From contig ONDA01000018.1 in the NCBI GenBank assembly GCA_900316475.1, forward strand, positions 1 to 64,000: DNA of 64,000 nucleotides, given 5' to 3'. The DNA is from an uncultured Prevotellaceae bacterium (lineage in GTDB: Bacteria; Bacteroidota; Bacteroidia; Bacteroidales; Bacteroidaceae). The notes under the pieces are model-generated. The model was not told the origin of the DNA. It saw only the letters and a program-made list of their open reading frames with translations, and did no database searches. The position numbers and the translations under genes were made by a program. Below are positions 16,034-24,071 of this stretch, piece by piece (position 1 is the first letter of the stretch; each line of letters opens with the position of its first letter).

Positions 16034-17071
16034 TTATTTCCTTAAATCTTTAATGAGTCTTTCTAAATAATCGATGCTCTTTTTGAGTTCCTTGATTTTC
16101 TTTTGATTTTCCTTCTGAGCCTTTTTTAGCCTTTCCAGTTCAAGCTTCAGAGCCTCTTTCTCTGCAGAAAGCTTATTAAGAATTTGTTGGAATTGAAGAG
16201 TATCATTTTGAATAGCCAATACTATTTCACGAAGGACTACCTCAAGTTTCACGCTTTCACCCAATATAGCCTTAGAATTATTTGAGGCAATAAGTAGCCC
16301 TACAGAGCCACCTGCACCAATTCCTAAAAGAGCCCCTCCTCCTACAACAACAGCAAATCCACCTGCCGTTCCTAAACCTCCTGCAGCAATAGCACCACCA
16401 CCTAAGGCAGCCAAACCAGCTTGAACAGCAGCCGCACCGTGTAATCCTTGAGGTGCTACAGCAACAGCAATTTCTCTAACACCTGGAATAAGAAGTATAA
16501 TTGCTATAAGGAGTCCAACACCTGCAGAAACTGCAACCTTAAACCAATAATTAGATAACCGCTTGAATGCCGCTTTCTTACTCTTTTCGAATACCTCTAC
16601 ATACTTTGAATCTATATCTAAAAGAGCCGCAATCTCCAGTAATGTTTTCTTTCGGCTTTCCTTATCTAATTTCAGACCTGCAAAAAGTTTGCCCGATTCT
16701 TCTATTTCTTCTTGTGTTCCGCCGAGTGGTGTATATGCAGCCAAGAAACAACACTCAAGTAATATCAAGTATTTCCAGATTTCAGTTTCTGTCTTCTTGT
16801 TTTCTTCTAAAATAGACTGCACTATTTCACTATGAGTCATTAGCAGCCTTGAGTTGCTATTATCTAAATGCGTCAGATAGTCATTAATCGATTTTTCCCA
16901 AAGCGCAAGCCATTGTTTCTTGACCTTAGCACGCTTTTCATAATTGATTATCACTTTTTTCTTAACAGCTGTAGCTGGAATATCATTAATCACTAACATC
17001 CTTTCCAAACTGAACAGGATTTGGCTTTGTGAAGTAGTAAGCCCAAAATATGAAATAGCATTGTTATTCAT
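16034..17071 (-). CDS. Glycine-rich membrane protein with C-terminal coiled coil
   Basis: The 345 residues divide into a helical N-terminal domain (1-170), a transmembrane helix (VAVSAGVGLLIAIILLIPGV, about 179-198), a Gly/Ala-rich hydrophobic stretch (about 211-262, repeated GGG and GxxxG patterns) and a strong coiled coil (about 285-345). Glycine-zipper stretches like this occur in pore-forming and membrane-remodelling proteins, but function here is inferred only from composition. It has its own promoter-like box (17321-17314) and a roughly 240-base structured leader, and is cotranscribed with the next membrane gene. Confidence 0.65.
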   Translation of the reverse strand: MNNNAISYFGLTTSQSQILFSLERMLVINDIPATAVKKKVIINYEKRAKVKKQWLALWEKSINDYLTHLDNSNSRLLMTHSEIVQSILEENKKTETEIWKYLILLECCFLAAYTPLGGTQEEIEESGKLFAGLKLDKESRKKTLLEIAALLDIDSKYVEVFEKSKKAAFKRLSNYWFKVAVSAGVGLLIAIILLIPGVREIAVAVAPQGLHGAAAVQAGLAALGGGAIAAGGLGTAGGFAVVVGGGALLGIGAGGSVGLLIASNNSKAILGESVKLEVVLREIVLAIQNDTLQFQQILNKLSAEKEALKLELERLKKAQKENQKKIKELKKSIDYLERLIKDLRK

Positions 17072-17133
17072 ATTCTTTTTCGTTTTAAGTTAATACTATA
17101 TTTTACTTTAAAAGCACGGTCTTTCCATTACCG

Positions 17134-17249
17134 GGGTATCTTGGCACCGCCAAGCGCCTTGCCCCTCCAGTAACAGTAGTCCGTGCCTATAATCACGGAC
17201 ACTGGCGGTCTGGTTGTGGGGCTTTGATTTTTGGCGGTTTCAGATACCC
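17134..17249 (-). ncRNA. Nested imperfect palindrome in the leader of the membrane gene pair
   Basis: Five nested stems are visible: 17134-17140 with 17243-17249 (GGGTATC/GATACCC), 17146-17153 with 17231-17238 (ACCGCCAA/TTGGCGGT), 17161-17165 with 17218-17222, 17167-17171 with 17201-17205, and 17179-17185 with 17194-17200 (GTCCGTG/CACGGAC). It lies between a TATCTTTG box (17321-17314) and ATG 17071, so it would be in the 5' leader. It could equally be a small palindromic mobile element. Strand is assigned from the promoter. Confidence 0.5.
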
Positions 17250-17363
17250 AATAGACTTCCAATGTCTTTTGTTTCCAGCAATGTTGATGCCTCTGCTTAG
17301 CAAAAGCACGCTGCAAAGATACAACAATTTTCTGAAATGTAATCATAGGGCACGGACTTTTTT

Positions 17364-17642
17364 TCAACAATCTTCGTCTTCAACCAACAGCGTTACGAGT
17401 TTTCTGCTCCTGTTCAGTATTGGCAGCAAAAGTGCAATCAGGTTCGTCAGCAGGAAAGGAATGGCCAGAAATATGAGTGTCGTTGCAGCAAAAAGACTCC
17501 AAAAGTTCTGACCATTGGAAGCGTAATAGTTGTTGCAGAAATGATAGGCAAGAATAAGTGCCGATGAATCGACGATGATGTCACGCAGTCTCTTGAAAAG
17601 TTTGTAGTTGTTCATTGATTCTATGTTTTTATTGTCCGACAT
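17364..17642 (-). CDS. Small membrane protein downstream of the M48 peptidase
   Basis: About 92 residues with two hydrophobic helices (IIVDSSALILAYHF and FWSLFAATTLIFLAIPFLLT continuing NLIALLLPIL), ending in an acidic tail. The ATG at 17642 overlaps the end of the peptidase gene by 14 bp; a later ATG (17615) is also possible. The overlap implies translation with the peptidase. Family not recognised. Confidence 0.6.
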   Translation of the reverse strand: MSDNKNIESMNNYKLFKRLRDIIVDSSALILAYHFCNNYYASNGQNFWSLFAATTLIFLAIPFLLTNLIALLLPILNRSRKLVTLLVEDEDC

Positions 17643-18411
17643 ATAGTTCACGATATTGATAGGAATGCTTCCAACGGTCTATCTCCCAGGCTCGTTCGCA
17701 CATCTGAGGATGGCTGTTGAAGGCTATGCGGCAGTTCTGCTGGATGCGGTTCCACCAGGAATCGTTCTCGAAACGATGATACTCACGGGCTTGGTCAACT
17801 AACTGGTAGGGGCTACCTTGTATCTCGGTCAATCCACAAGTAAGCTTAAGCATGGCTGTCTGGAAAGTTCGTTCGCCAACAACAGCTGCGGCACATCGGT
17901 CGGCTGAGAGTTCGCTCTTACGACTCCAATACTGCATAGCAATCAGTATTGGCCCCAAGGCTGCACGGGAAATAACCTGCAGCAGAGTGCCCAACTCCTC
18001 GATGGTCCGAAGCAGCGTGTTATACAAAGTATGCTGGCAGAGGATGTGTCCACACTCATGAGCTAAGACGCATCGCACCTCGTCCATCGTCATCTTCTCA
18101 ACGAGCGAATGACTGACAGCAACAAAGGTATTGGTCTCGCCATAAGTGTAGGCATTCATTACCGGATCGTTATATATGTAAAGCTCTGGCTCGCGGATTC
18201 CAACAATCCTCACGACACCTTTGAAAGTATTGTAGAGGTCGGGGAAGTTCTGCCTGGTGACCTTTACCATAAAACCCATGTTTTCACCACGGAAAACCTG
18301 CTCGTAGCCATATTCCATGGAAGCGCGAATCAGTTCGTCGAAGCCTTTCAGCTTTTTGAGCATCCGAAGTGCCTTCGCATCATCGGGATGCATAATGTCA
18401 CAGGCGTTCAT
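17629..18411 (-). CDS. M48-family metallopeptidase
   Basis: This 260-residue zinc protease has the HExxH motif HECGH (118-122, LAHECGHIL) and a downstream SELSADR (about 166-172) that supplies the third ligand in M48 enzymes. Unlike HtpX it lacks an obvious N-terminal membrane pair; a hydrophobic stretch follows the active site (LLQVISRAALGPILIAM). It sits 4 bp behind the YaaW-family gene and overlaps a small membrane protein, suggesting membrane-associated proteolysis in quality control or in a stress or defence response (inference). Confidence 0.88.
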   Translation of the reverse strand: MNACDIMHPDDAKALRMLKKLKGFDELIRASMEYGYEQVFRGENMGFMVKVTRQNFPDLYNTFKGVVRIVGIREPELYIYNDPVMNAYTYGETNTFVAVSHSLVEKMTMDEVRCVLAHECGHILCQHTLYNTLLRTIEELGTLLQVISRAALGPILIAMQYWSRKSELSADRCAAAVVGERTFQTAMLKLTCGLTEIQGSPYQLVDQAREYHRFENDSWWNRIQQNCRIAFNSHPQMCERAWEIDRWKHSYQYRELYVGQ

Positions 18412-18415
18412 AATG

Positions 18416-19153
18416 CTAAAGTTTTTGAGTCAACAAAGCTGTTTGACGATAGCGCATGGAGGCTACCATGATAACAGCTGGAATCATCACACGATAAGCA
18501 GGAGAGGCGATGTCGCTGAGAGTCCATCCAGCCAAGAGAGTCCATCCTATAGGACCTGCAGCCATTCCCAAGTATCGACTGACAGCGCTCATGCCCATCA
18601 TGCCGATCCAGCGACCTAATAGCATACTGGCAATTCGTGAGGTAACATAATAGATCATCTCTGTCAGCAAATATGTGTTTCTGCGGATAGCGAACAAAAT
18701 GGCAGTTACAAGCATCTGATGGTTCAAACTTTTGTGTGGGATACCTGCCTTGTCGGCCAGTTTTCTCAGTTCTTCATCAGACAGTTTGCTGGTAGTCTGT
18801 TCACAGATAGTAGTCAGTAGTTCACGCTCCATAGTTGGGGTGTTATCGCAGTCATCCACTTTAACCCCCATTCTTTTACATACGCGTCGTACAATAGTCT
18901 CGTAACTGTCTGCTTCTCCCTTTCGACAGAACGTCCTAACTGTATTGCTGCCAAACTTTCGCAACTCTTCTGCAATCTCTCCTGCCATCAGGTTCATTTT
19001 GTCTGGATAATAGTGGAGGTAGGCATCACTATCTGTCAGTTGTTCGCTTAATCTAATCTCACCTTTATTATTATAGGTGAGAATGTCGCACAACGTGCGC
19101 AGGTCTTCGTTTTGGCAACTGGCCAAGAACATTAAATCTTTGTTTTGTTTCAT
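18416..19153 (-). CDS. YaaW/UPF0174-family protein (DUF3944 N-terminus)
   Basis: This 245-residue protein starts with the DUF3944-like motif DLMFLASCQNEDLRTLCDIL and ends with a hydrophobic region and SPAYRVMIPAVIMVASMRYR, which matches the C-terminus I recall for Escherichia coli YaaW (GSAYRVTIPAVLQIACLRR). ATG 19153 is chosen for GGAGGG 7 bases upstream and a TACCTTTG box at 19192-19185. The family has no established function. Here it leads a short operon with an M48 peptidase. Confidence 0.85.
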   Translation of the reverse strand: MKQNKDLMFLASCQNEDLRTLCDILTYNNKGEIRLSEQLTDSDAYLHYYPDKMNLMAGEIAEELRKFGSNTVRTFCRKGEADSYETIVRRVCKRMGVKVDDCDNTPTMERELLTTICEQTTSKLSDEELRKLADKAGIPHKSLNHQMLVTAILFAIRRNTYLLTEMIYYVTSRIASMLLGRWIGMMGMSAVSRYLGMAAGPIGWTLLAGWTLSDIASPAYRVMIPAVIMVASMRYRQTALLTQKL

Positions 19154-19465
19154 ATCTTTACCCTCCATTTTAAGTTTCTGGCTGCAAAGGTATGGGTGGG
19201 TACGGACATAATGTGTCCGACCTTGATATTTTTTGCAATGTACCAAAAATAATGGGAATAATAAGTCAAGTAGAATAACTCGGAAAATTCAGAACCGTCC
19301 TGCTTTTCATTCCTTGTTGGTTATCTGGCACGAAACATTTACGATATCATTTATTAGCCTGTTATTGCGTAGTATCTCCATATTGCTTTGATTTATTCTC
19401 TTGACATGGCAACATTCTGCACAGATTCTTGCTTGCAATGCCGCAAACTGGTTCCTTAGAAGGGT

Positions 19466-19537
19466 GTAGCCTAATACGCACTTTTCTGTGGAGTGCCACA
19501 TAAAGATGCATGTCTGCTTTCTGATGAGCAAGCTCGG
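19466..19537 (-). repeat. Island-flank repeat, right copy
   Basis: An inverted, diverged copy of 12003-12076: CCGAGCTTGCTC ... GCATCTTTATGTGGCACTC ... AGAAAAGTGCGTATTAGGCTAC on the minus strand. It opens a 74-codon frame (19307-19531) of doubtful status. The rest of 19202-20086 holds repeats and promoter-like boxes. Confidence 0.5.
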
Positions 19538-19670
19538 CAGACTTTAGGTTTTTGTTTCCTTGAATTGAGCGCAGTGCCTACGAGGTAATCGGCTTGCCGC
19601 TTCGCTCGTCGAAGAACTACTGACGAGCTTCAAAAGCGTCATCACAAAGATGAAGGAGATGGCTAAATGA

Positions 19671-19690
19671 GGTTCTTGCTCTGGCAAGCG
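19671..19690 (+). repeat. GGTTCTTGC 20-mer, right copy
   Basis: GGTTCTTGCTCTGGCAAGCG. Sister copies lie at 11741-11760 (plus) and 769-788 (minus), differing only in the two central bases; CTTGC/GCAAG can pair as a small hairpin. Confidence 0.65.
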
Positions 19691-19877
19691 GCATGGCCGA
19701 GTCCGATTTGGAAACCTAACTCCTTCACCAATCCTCCCCAATTTGCTTTTAGTCCAAATTTGAACTTCCCCGTTTTTCCCCGCCTTGCCGTTTATTTGCG
19801 GCCATTCTGCGTTAATCTTCTGAAATCCGTCTTTTGTTACAGACTTTTTTCGTAACTTTGCCATTCAAAATGGCTTA

Positions 19878-19945
19878 GTTACTTCGTCTCGGCAAAAAAA
19901 AAGAATGTTTTCTTTTGTTTTGCTCTCGACTTTTCGTAACTTTGC
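19878..19945 (+). repeat. Promoter-bearing intergenic repeat, copy 2
   Basis: Same sequence as 11618-11685 with one extra A. It contains TTTG, 19 bases, TAACTTTG (19937-19944) and probably drives the small ORF at 19972 and the nuclease at 20087. A diverged relative with another TAACTTTG lies just upstream (19853-19860). Confidence 0.7.
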
Positions 19946-19971
19946 ACAGTCATTGAAAAGCGAGTACAACT

Positions 19972-20055
19972 ATGGCAAAGAAAGGCCGTCAGTTCGCTGC
20001 TCAGTCTCGTAGGCAAGCTTTTTGGAAGTCATTGAATGTGTATGCAGCAAATTAG
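19972..20055 (+). CDS. Possible 27-residue small protein
   Basis: An ATG 27 bases after the repeat-borne promoter opens a basic, aromatic-containing peptide (MAKKGRQFAAQSRRQAFWKS, ending NVYAAN). There is no strong ribosome site. It may be a genuine small protein, an upstream ORF of the nuclease transcript, or chance. Confidence 0.3.
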   Translation: MAKKGRQFAAQSRRQAFWKSLNVYAAN

Positions 20056-20086
20056 CAAATAACAAACGAACGAACAAGAATACATC

Positions 20087-20842
20087 ATGAAACGAATTGT
20101 CGTCATCACCCTACCCCTCTGCCTGCTCCTCCTGTTGGGATTCACACGGCAGAAGACCATACAGTATGAACAGCCGGCACCGCTGAAAGACCGTGCCGAA
20201 CAGATTCTCACGCGGAAGGGCTACACCACCTCTTATAATAAGGAGACGAAGAACCCGAACTGGGTGGCGTGGCACCTGACGAAGGCCCACACCTACGGCA
20301 AGAACCAGCGCTCTGCCGAGGTGTTTACCGAGGACACCGACGTGACGCCACGCGCCACCAACAACGACTATTACAACTCGCGCTACGACCGCGGCCACAT
20401 GTGTCCGGCGGGCGACAACAAATGGGACGCGACAGCCATGTCGGAATCGTTCCTCTTTACGAATATCTGTCCGCAGAACCATGCGCTGAACAAGTACGAA
20501 TGGAACACACTGGAAATCAAATGCCGCGACTGGGCCCGTAAGTACGGTGCCGTCGACATTGTCTGCGGTCCCGTCTACGACCGCCCTACCCCCACCCGCA
20601 CCATCGGTCGTGGCCGCGTCTGGGTGCCCGACGGTTTCTTCAAGGTTGTCCTGTGCCGCGTTGACAAGCCCAAGGCCATCGGTTTCCTCTTCCGCAACGA
20701 CGGCAAGAAAGTCAGCATCGAAAGTTGTGTCCGTAGTGTCGACGACATCGAGCGGCTGACGGGTATCGACTTCTTCCCAGCCCTCGACGACAAGGTTGAG
20801 AACCGCATTGAGGCGCAAGCCAACTTCAGAGAATGGAAATAG
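20087..20842 (+). CDS. Secreted DNA/RNA non-specific endonuclease
   Basis: This 251-residue member of the NucA/NucB (EndoG-like) family has a signal peptide or anchor (residues 1-22). The active-site signature is YDRGHMCPAGD (DRGH histidine as base), followed by the metal-ligand Asn region SFLFTNICPQNHALNKYEWNTLE. It would degrade extracellular or periplasmic nucleic acid for nutrient use or defence against incoming DNA. Transcription probably starts at 19950 in the repeat. It is followed by a structured intergenic segment and a terminator. Confidence 0.9.
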   Translation: MKRIVVITLPLCLLLLLGFTRQKTIQYEQPAPLKDRAEQILTRKGYTTSYNKETKNPNWVAWHLTKAHTYGKNQRSAEVFTEDTDVTPRATNNDYYNSRYDRGHMCPAGDNKWDATAMSESFLFTNICPQNHALNKYEWNTLEIKCRDWARKYGAVDIVCGPVYDRPTPTRTIGRGRVWVPDGFFKVVLCRVDKPKAIGFLFRNDGKKVSIESCVRSVDDIERLTGIDFFPALDDKVENRIEAQANFREWK

Positions 20843-20879
20843 CCCGCTCAGCGTAAAGGCTTCATCACTGCAGAAAGAC

Positions 20880-21085
20880 GGTGAAGCATGGTCGTGCTCT
20901 CACCGCACGAGCCGGTATGCTGGATGTGTATGCCGCCGAAGGTATTGCCTTCGACGTGGGCTGCCAAGTCAACAGCGTGGGGCAACTGCGAGTCGGCAGG
21001 CTGTGGTGTCCTGGTCTCCACGCCTGGCATCCAGCTTCAGGTCCGTCTGGGCACCACCTGTAAGCCAGGGTGCCATCATCCATAC
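20880..21085 (+). ncRNA. Candidate structured RNA between nuclease gene and kor operon
   Basis: This GC-rich, apparently non-coding stretch contains TCGTGC/GCACGA (20892-20897, 20905-20910), CGAAGG/CCTTCG (20937-20942, 20948-20953), a long-range GCTGGATG/CATCCAGC (20919-20926, 21028-21035) and GGCACC/GGTGCC (21050-21055, 21069-21074). A terminator follows on the plus strand. No known RNA family is recognised, and the strand is inferred from the terminator. Confidence 0.35.
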
Positions 21086-21086
21086 C

Positions 21087-21122
21087 AAAAAGAGCACCTT
21101 GCCAAGACAAGTGTGCTCTTTT
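21087..21122. terminator. Bidirectional intrinsic terminator
   Basis: AAAAGAGCAC (21087-21096) pairs with GTGCTCTTTT (21113-21122); a T-rich tail follows on the plus side. It separates the plus-strand nuclease from the minus-strand kor operon. Confidence 0.8.
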
Positions 21123-21169
21123 GCTTTTTCTCCATAGACGGACAGAATACGTTACAGGCTGTGAAGTGC

Positions 21170-21715
21170 TTACTTCACCTCCTCGATAATCTTGGCGCCC
21201 TCTTCCACTGCCTGCATGTTCAGGGGGATGAGGTCGTGATGGCGCTCGGGCAGGGTCTTCTTCAGAGCCTTCTCCACGCCTTTCGTGCTGACCACGGGAG
21301 CCACCTTGAGCAGACCGCCGAGGACAATCATATTGAAGACCTTGCTGTTCTTCATCTCGGCAGCCTTGTCCATGGCGTCTATGCGGTAGACGGTGATGTC
21401 CTTGCGCGTCGGCGGGTTGATGATGCCGAAGCCGTCGTAGATAAGAATGCCGCCGGGCTTAACCTTCGGCTCGAATTTCTCGAGCGAGGGCTGGTTGAGC
21501 ACGATGGCGATGTCGTACTTCGAGAGGATAGGCGACGAGATGCGCTCGTCGCTGACGATGACCGTCACGTTGGCCGTACCGCCACGCTGTTCGGGACCGT
21601 AGGCGGGCATCCATGTCACCTCCTTGTCTTCCATCAGTCCACTGTAGGCCAGAATCTTACCCATCGAGAGCACGCCCTGACCGCCGAAACCTGAAATTAT
21701 GATCTCTTTCTTCAT
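21170..21715 (-). CDS. korC: 2-oxoacid:ferredoxin oxidoreductase, gamma subunit
   Basis: The 181-residue gamma subunit carries GFGGQGVLSMGKILA at residues 9-23 and MPAYGPEQRGGTANV. It forms part of the enzyme that converts a 2-oxoacid, CoA and ferredoxin into acyl-CoA, CO2 and reduced ferredoxin. It is the last gene of the four-gene operon. Whether 2-oxoglutarate or branched-chain oxoacids are the substrate cannot be told from sequence alone. Confidence 0.9.
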   Translation of the reverse strand: MKKEIIISGFGGQGVLSMGKILAYSGLMEDKEVTWMPAYGPEQRGGTANVTVIVSDERISSPILSKYDIAIVLNQPSLEKFEPKVKPGGILIYDGFGIINPPTRKDITVYRIDAMDKAAEMKNSKVFNMIVLGGLLKVAPVVSTKGVEKALKKTLPERHHDLIPLNMQAVEEGAKIIEEVK

Positions 21716-21804
21716 ACTATTCTTTTCTTTCGACTACGAATGTCACGAATCATACTAATTATCTTAGCTCTGACACTTCGTTTAATTCGTATAATTCGTA
21801 GTGA

Positions 21805-22575
21805 TTACTTATTTGTCGTGTCCTTGAGGTCTCCTTTGGGATAGAAGGGGAACATATTCTCCTTCATCCATTCGTTAGCCTTCGCGGGCGAGAGCTTCCA
21901 GCCGCTGTTGCAGGTAGAGACAAACTCGACGAGCGAGCTGCCCTTGCCGGCCATCGATGCCTCGAAAGCCTTGCGCAGCGCCTTCTTAGCCTTCAGGATG
22001 CTGGCTACCGACTCCACCGACTGGCGGGTGACGTAGCAGGTGCCTTCGAGCTGTGCGGCGATGTCGGCAATCTTCAGGGGATAGCCGTGAATCTCGGGGT
22101 CGCGACCGTAGGGACAGGTAGAGGTCTTCTGGCCGATAAGGGTCGTGGGGGCCATCTGTCCGCCCGTCATGCCGTAGATTGCGTTGTTGACGAAGACGAT
22201 GACGATGTTCTCGCCACGGTTCAGGGCGTGGATGGTCTCGCAGGTACCGATACAGGCCAGGTCGCCGTCGCCCTGGTAGGTGAAGACAAGACGGTCGGGC
22301 CAGCAGCGCTTGATGCCCGTGGCCAGTGCGGGAGCACGACCGTGGGCAGCCTCCTGCCAGTCGATGTCTATATAGTTGTACGCGAAGACGGCGCAGCCAA
22401 CGGGCGACACGCCCACGGCCTTGTCTTCCATGCCCATCTCCTCAATGACTTCGGCAATGAGCTTATGCACTACGCCGTGCGAGCAGCCCGGACAGTAGTG
22501 CATGTTGTTGTCGTTCATCAGCGTCGGCTTCTTGCAGACGATATTTTCTGGTTGAACAATCTGATTCCTATCCAT
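21805..22575 (-). CDS. korB: 2-oxoacid:ferredoxin oxidoreductase, beta (thiamine pyrophosphate) subunit
   Basis: The 256-residue beta subunit holds the cluster/TPP region NMHYCPGCSHGVVHKLIAE near the N-terminus and GRAPALATGIKR followed by TYQGDGDLACIGTCE, the GDGD-type TPP and magnesium motif. The ATG at 22575 is preferred; the longer frame begins at a TTG overlapping the korA stop. About 90 bp with short TTCG repeats separate it from the gamma gene. Confidence 0.9.
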   Translation of the reverse strand: MDRNQIVQPENIVCKKPTLMNDNNMHYCPGCSHGVVHKLIAEVIEEMGMEDKAVGVSPVGCAVFAYNYIDIDWQEAAHGRAPALATGIKRCWPDRLVFTYQGDGDLACIGTCETIHALNRGENIVIVFVNNAIYGMTGGQMAPTTLIGQKTSTCPYGRDPEIHGYPLKIADIAAQLEGTCYVTRQSVESVASILKAKKALRKAFEASMAGKGSSLVEFVSTCNSGWKLSPAKANEWMKENMFPFYPKGDLKDTTNK

Positions 22576-22586
22576 TTTCCAATCTT

Positions 22587-23672
22587 TCAATTCTTCAATT
22601 TTTTCAAAGCGTCAACTATCTCTTCCGGCTCGGGCACGATGCCGCCGAGACGGCCGAATTGCTCTACGGGCACGGCACCGTTCACTGCCAGGCGCACGTC
22701 CTGCACCATCTGTCCGGCGTTAATCTCTACCACGAGGATGCCCTTCTTCGTCTTGGCCAGTTCGGCAATCTGCTTCGTCGGGAACGGCCACAGCGTGATG
22801 GGGCGGAACAGGCCGACCTTCAGACCCTGTTCGCGGGCTATCTCAATAGCCTTCTCCGACAGACGGGCGGCAGAGCCGAAGGCGACGATGGCATAGTCGG
22901 CATCGTCCATCTGCTGCTGCTCGTAGCGCACCTCGTTCTCCTGAATCTTGCGGTATTTCTCCTGCAGGGCAATGTTACGCTGCTCCATAATCTCAGGCTT
23001 CAGCTCGAGCGACGTGATGACCACACGCTCGCGGTTCTTAGGCTTACCGGTAGAGGCCCAGGGACACTCCTTGATAACCTCCTCGTCGGTACGACGGGGC
23101 TTGAACGGCGGCAGCACCACCTTCTCCATCATCTGACCGATGACACCGTCGGAGAGGATCATGGCCGGGTTACGATACTTAAAGGCCAGCTCGAAGGCGA
23201 GGTCAACGAAGTCGGCCATCTCCTGAACGGAGTTCGGAGCGAGCACGATGACGTTGTAGTCGCCGTTACCACCGCCACGGGTAGCCTGGAAATAGTCGCC
23301 CTGCGACGGCTGGATGGTGCCCAGACCGGGACCGCCGCGCTGGACGTTGACAAACACGCCCGGCACCTCGGCACCAGCCATGTAGGTGATACCCTCCTGC
23401 ATCAGGGCGATGCCGGGAGAGCTCGACGAGGTCATGGCACGCTTGCCGGCTCCGGCAGCGCCATATACCATATAAATAGATGCCAGCTCGCTCTCGGCCT
23501 GTACCACCTGCATACCGGTGGTCTCCCAGGGCTTCAGCTCAGCCAGCGTCTCGATGACTTCACTCTGCGGAGTAATGGGATAGCCGAAATAGCCGTCGCA
23601 TCCGCAACGAATGGCAGCGTGGGCTATCGCCTCGTTACCTTTCATCAATACAACCTCTTTCTCTTCTGCCAT
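22587..23672 (-). CDS. korA: 2-oxoacid:ferredoxin oxidoreductase, alpha subunit (KorA/VorB type)
   Basis: The 361-residue alpha subunit has the pyrimidine-binding domain signature FGYPITPQSEVIETLAEL near residue 30, and SSSPGIALMQEGI and QRGGPGLGTIQPSQGDY as usual for the family. The C-terminal domain (about 250-361) has GSAARLSEKAIEIAREQGLKVG. Homologues are often annotated as VorB. It starts 3 bp after the ferredoxin gene. Confidence 0.92.
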   Translation of the reverse strand: MAEEKEVVLMKGNEAIAHAAIRCGCDGYFGYPITPQSEVIETLAELKPWETTGMQVVQAESELASIYMVYGAAGAGKRAMTSSSSPGIALMQEGITYMAGAEVPGVFVNVQRGGPGLGTIQPSQGDYFQATRGGGNGDYNVIVLAPNSVQEMADFVDLAFELAFKYRNPAMILSDGVIGQMMEKVVLPPFKPRRTDEEVIKECPWASTGKPKNRERVVITSLELKPEIMEQRNIALQEKYRKIQENEVRYEQQQMDDADYAIVAFGSAARLSEKAIEIAREQGLKVGLFRPITLWPFPTKQIAELAKTKKGILVVEINAGQMVQDVRLAVNGAVPVEQFGRLGGIVPEPEEIVDALKKLKN

Positions 23673-23675
23673 AAC

Positions 23676-23906
23676 TTACTCCTCCACTTTTTTACGATAC
23701 ACGGTGATACAGCCGTCGGGACAGACGATGCCGCACGAGGCACAGCCCACACAGGCCTCCTCGTTGGCAGCCTCCACGTAGGGGTAGCCGTGTAGATTCA
23801 CTTTACCAGCCATAGCAATGACCTTCTGAGGGCAGGCGATGATGCACAACTGGCATCCCTTACACCGCTCAGTATCCACCACGATGGCGCCTTTAAATTT
23901 TGCCAT
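23676..23906 (-). CDS. korD: Ferredoxin-like 2x[4Fe-4S] subunit of the oxidoreductase
   Basis: The 76 residues contain two cluster motifs, CKGCQLCIIACP (about 16-27) and CVGCASCGIVCP (about 52-63). It passes electrons from the TPP subunit to free ferredoxin. First gene of the operon, with a consensus promoter 40 bp upstream. Confidence 0.92.
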   Translation of the reverse strand: MAKFKGAIVVDTERCKGCQLCIIACPQKVIAMAGKVNLHGYPYVEAANEEACVGCASCGIVCPDGCITVYRKKVEE

Positions 23907-23945
23907 ATTATCCTTGTTAATGCATTATAATCCGAATTCGGGATG

Positions 23946-23977
23946 CAAAGGTACAAATTAGTAAGCAAACGACCAAA
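23946..23977 (-). promoter_or_regulatory. Promoter of the kor operon
   Basis: On the minus strand TTTG (23977-23974), 20 bases, TACCTTTG (23953-23946). Confidence 0.75.
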
Positions 23978-24071
23978 TAAAATAGCAAAAATGTCATTTT
24001 TACACCCGTTTTGTTTTATTTTGTATTTTTTTTGCCTGTTGCAGAATAAGTTAGTAACGGTGAGGCTTCAG

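Noticed and set aside
17128..17370. 80-codon minus-strand frame ahead of the membrane gene pair
   Set aside because: It coincides with the nested palindrome and the leader region; the base pairing explains the sequence better than coding does.
19307..19531. 74-codon frame in the right island flank
   Set aside because: Its start is the diverged flank repeat also found at 12003-12076, and no ribosome site is visible; more likely a relic.
20888..21694. Long plus-strand frame opposite the oxidoreductase gamma gene
   Set aside because: It passes through a terminator and then lies antisense to a well-supported gene; its composition is a shadow of that gene.
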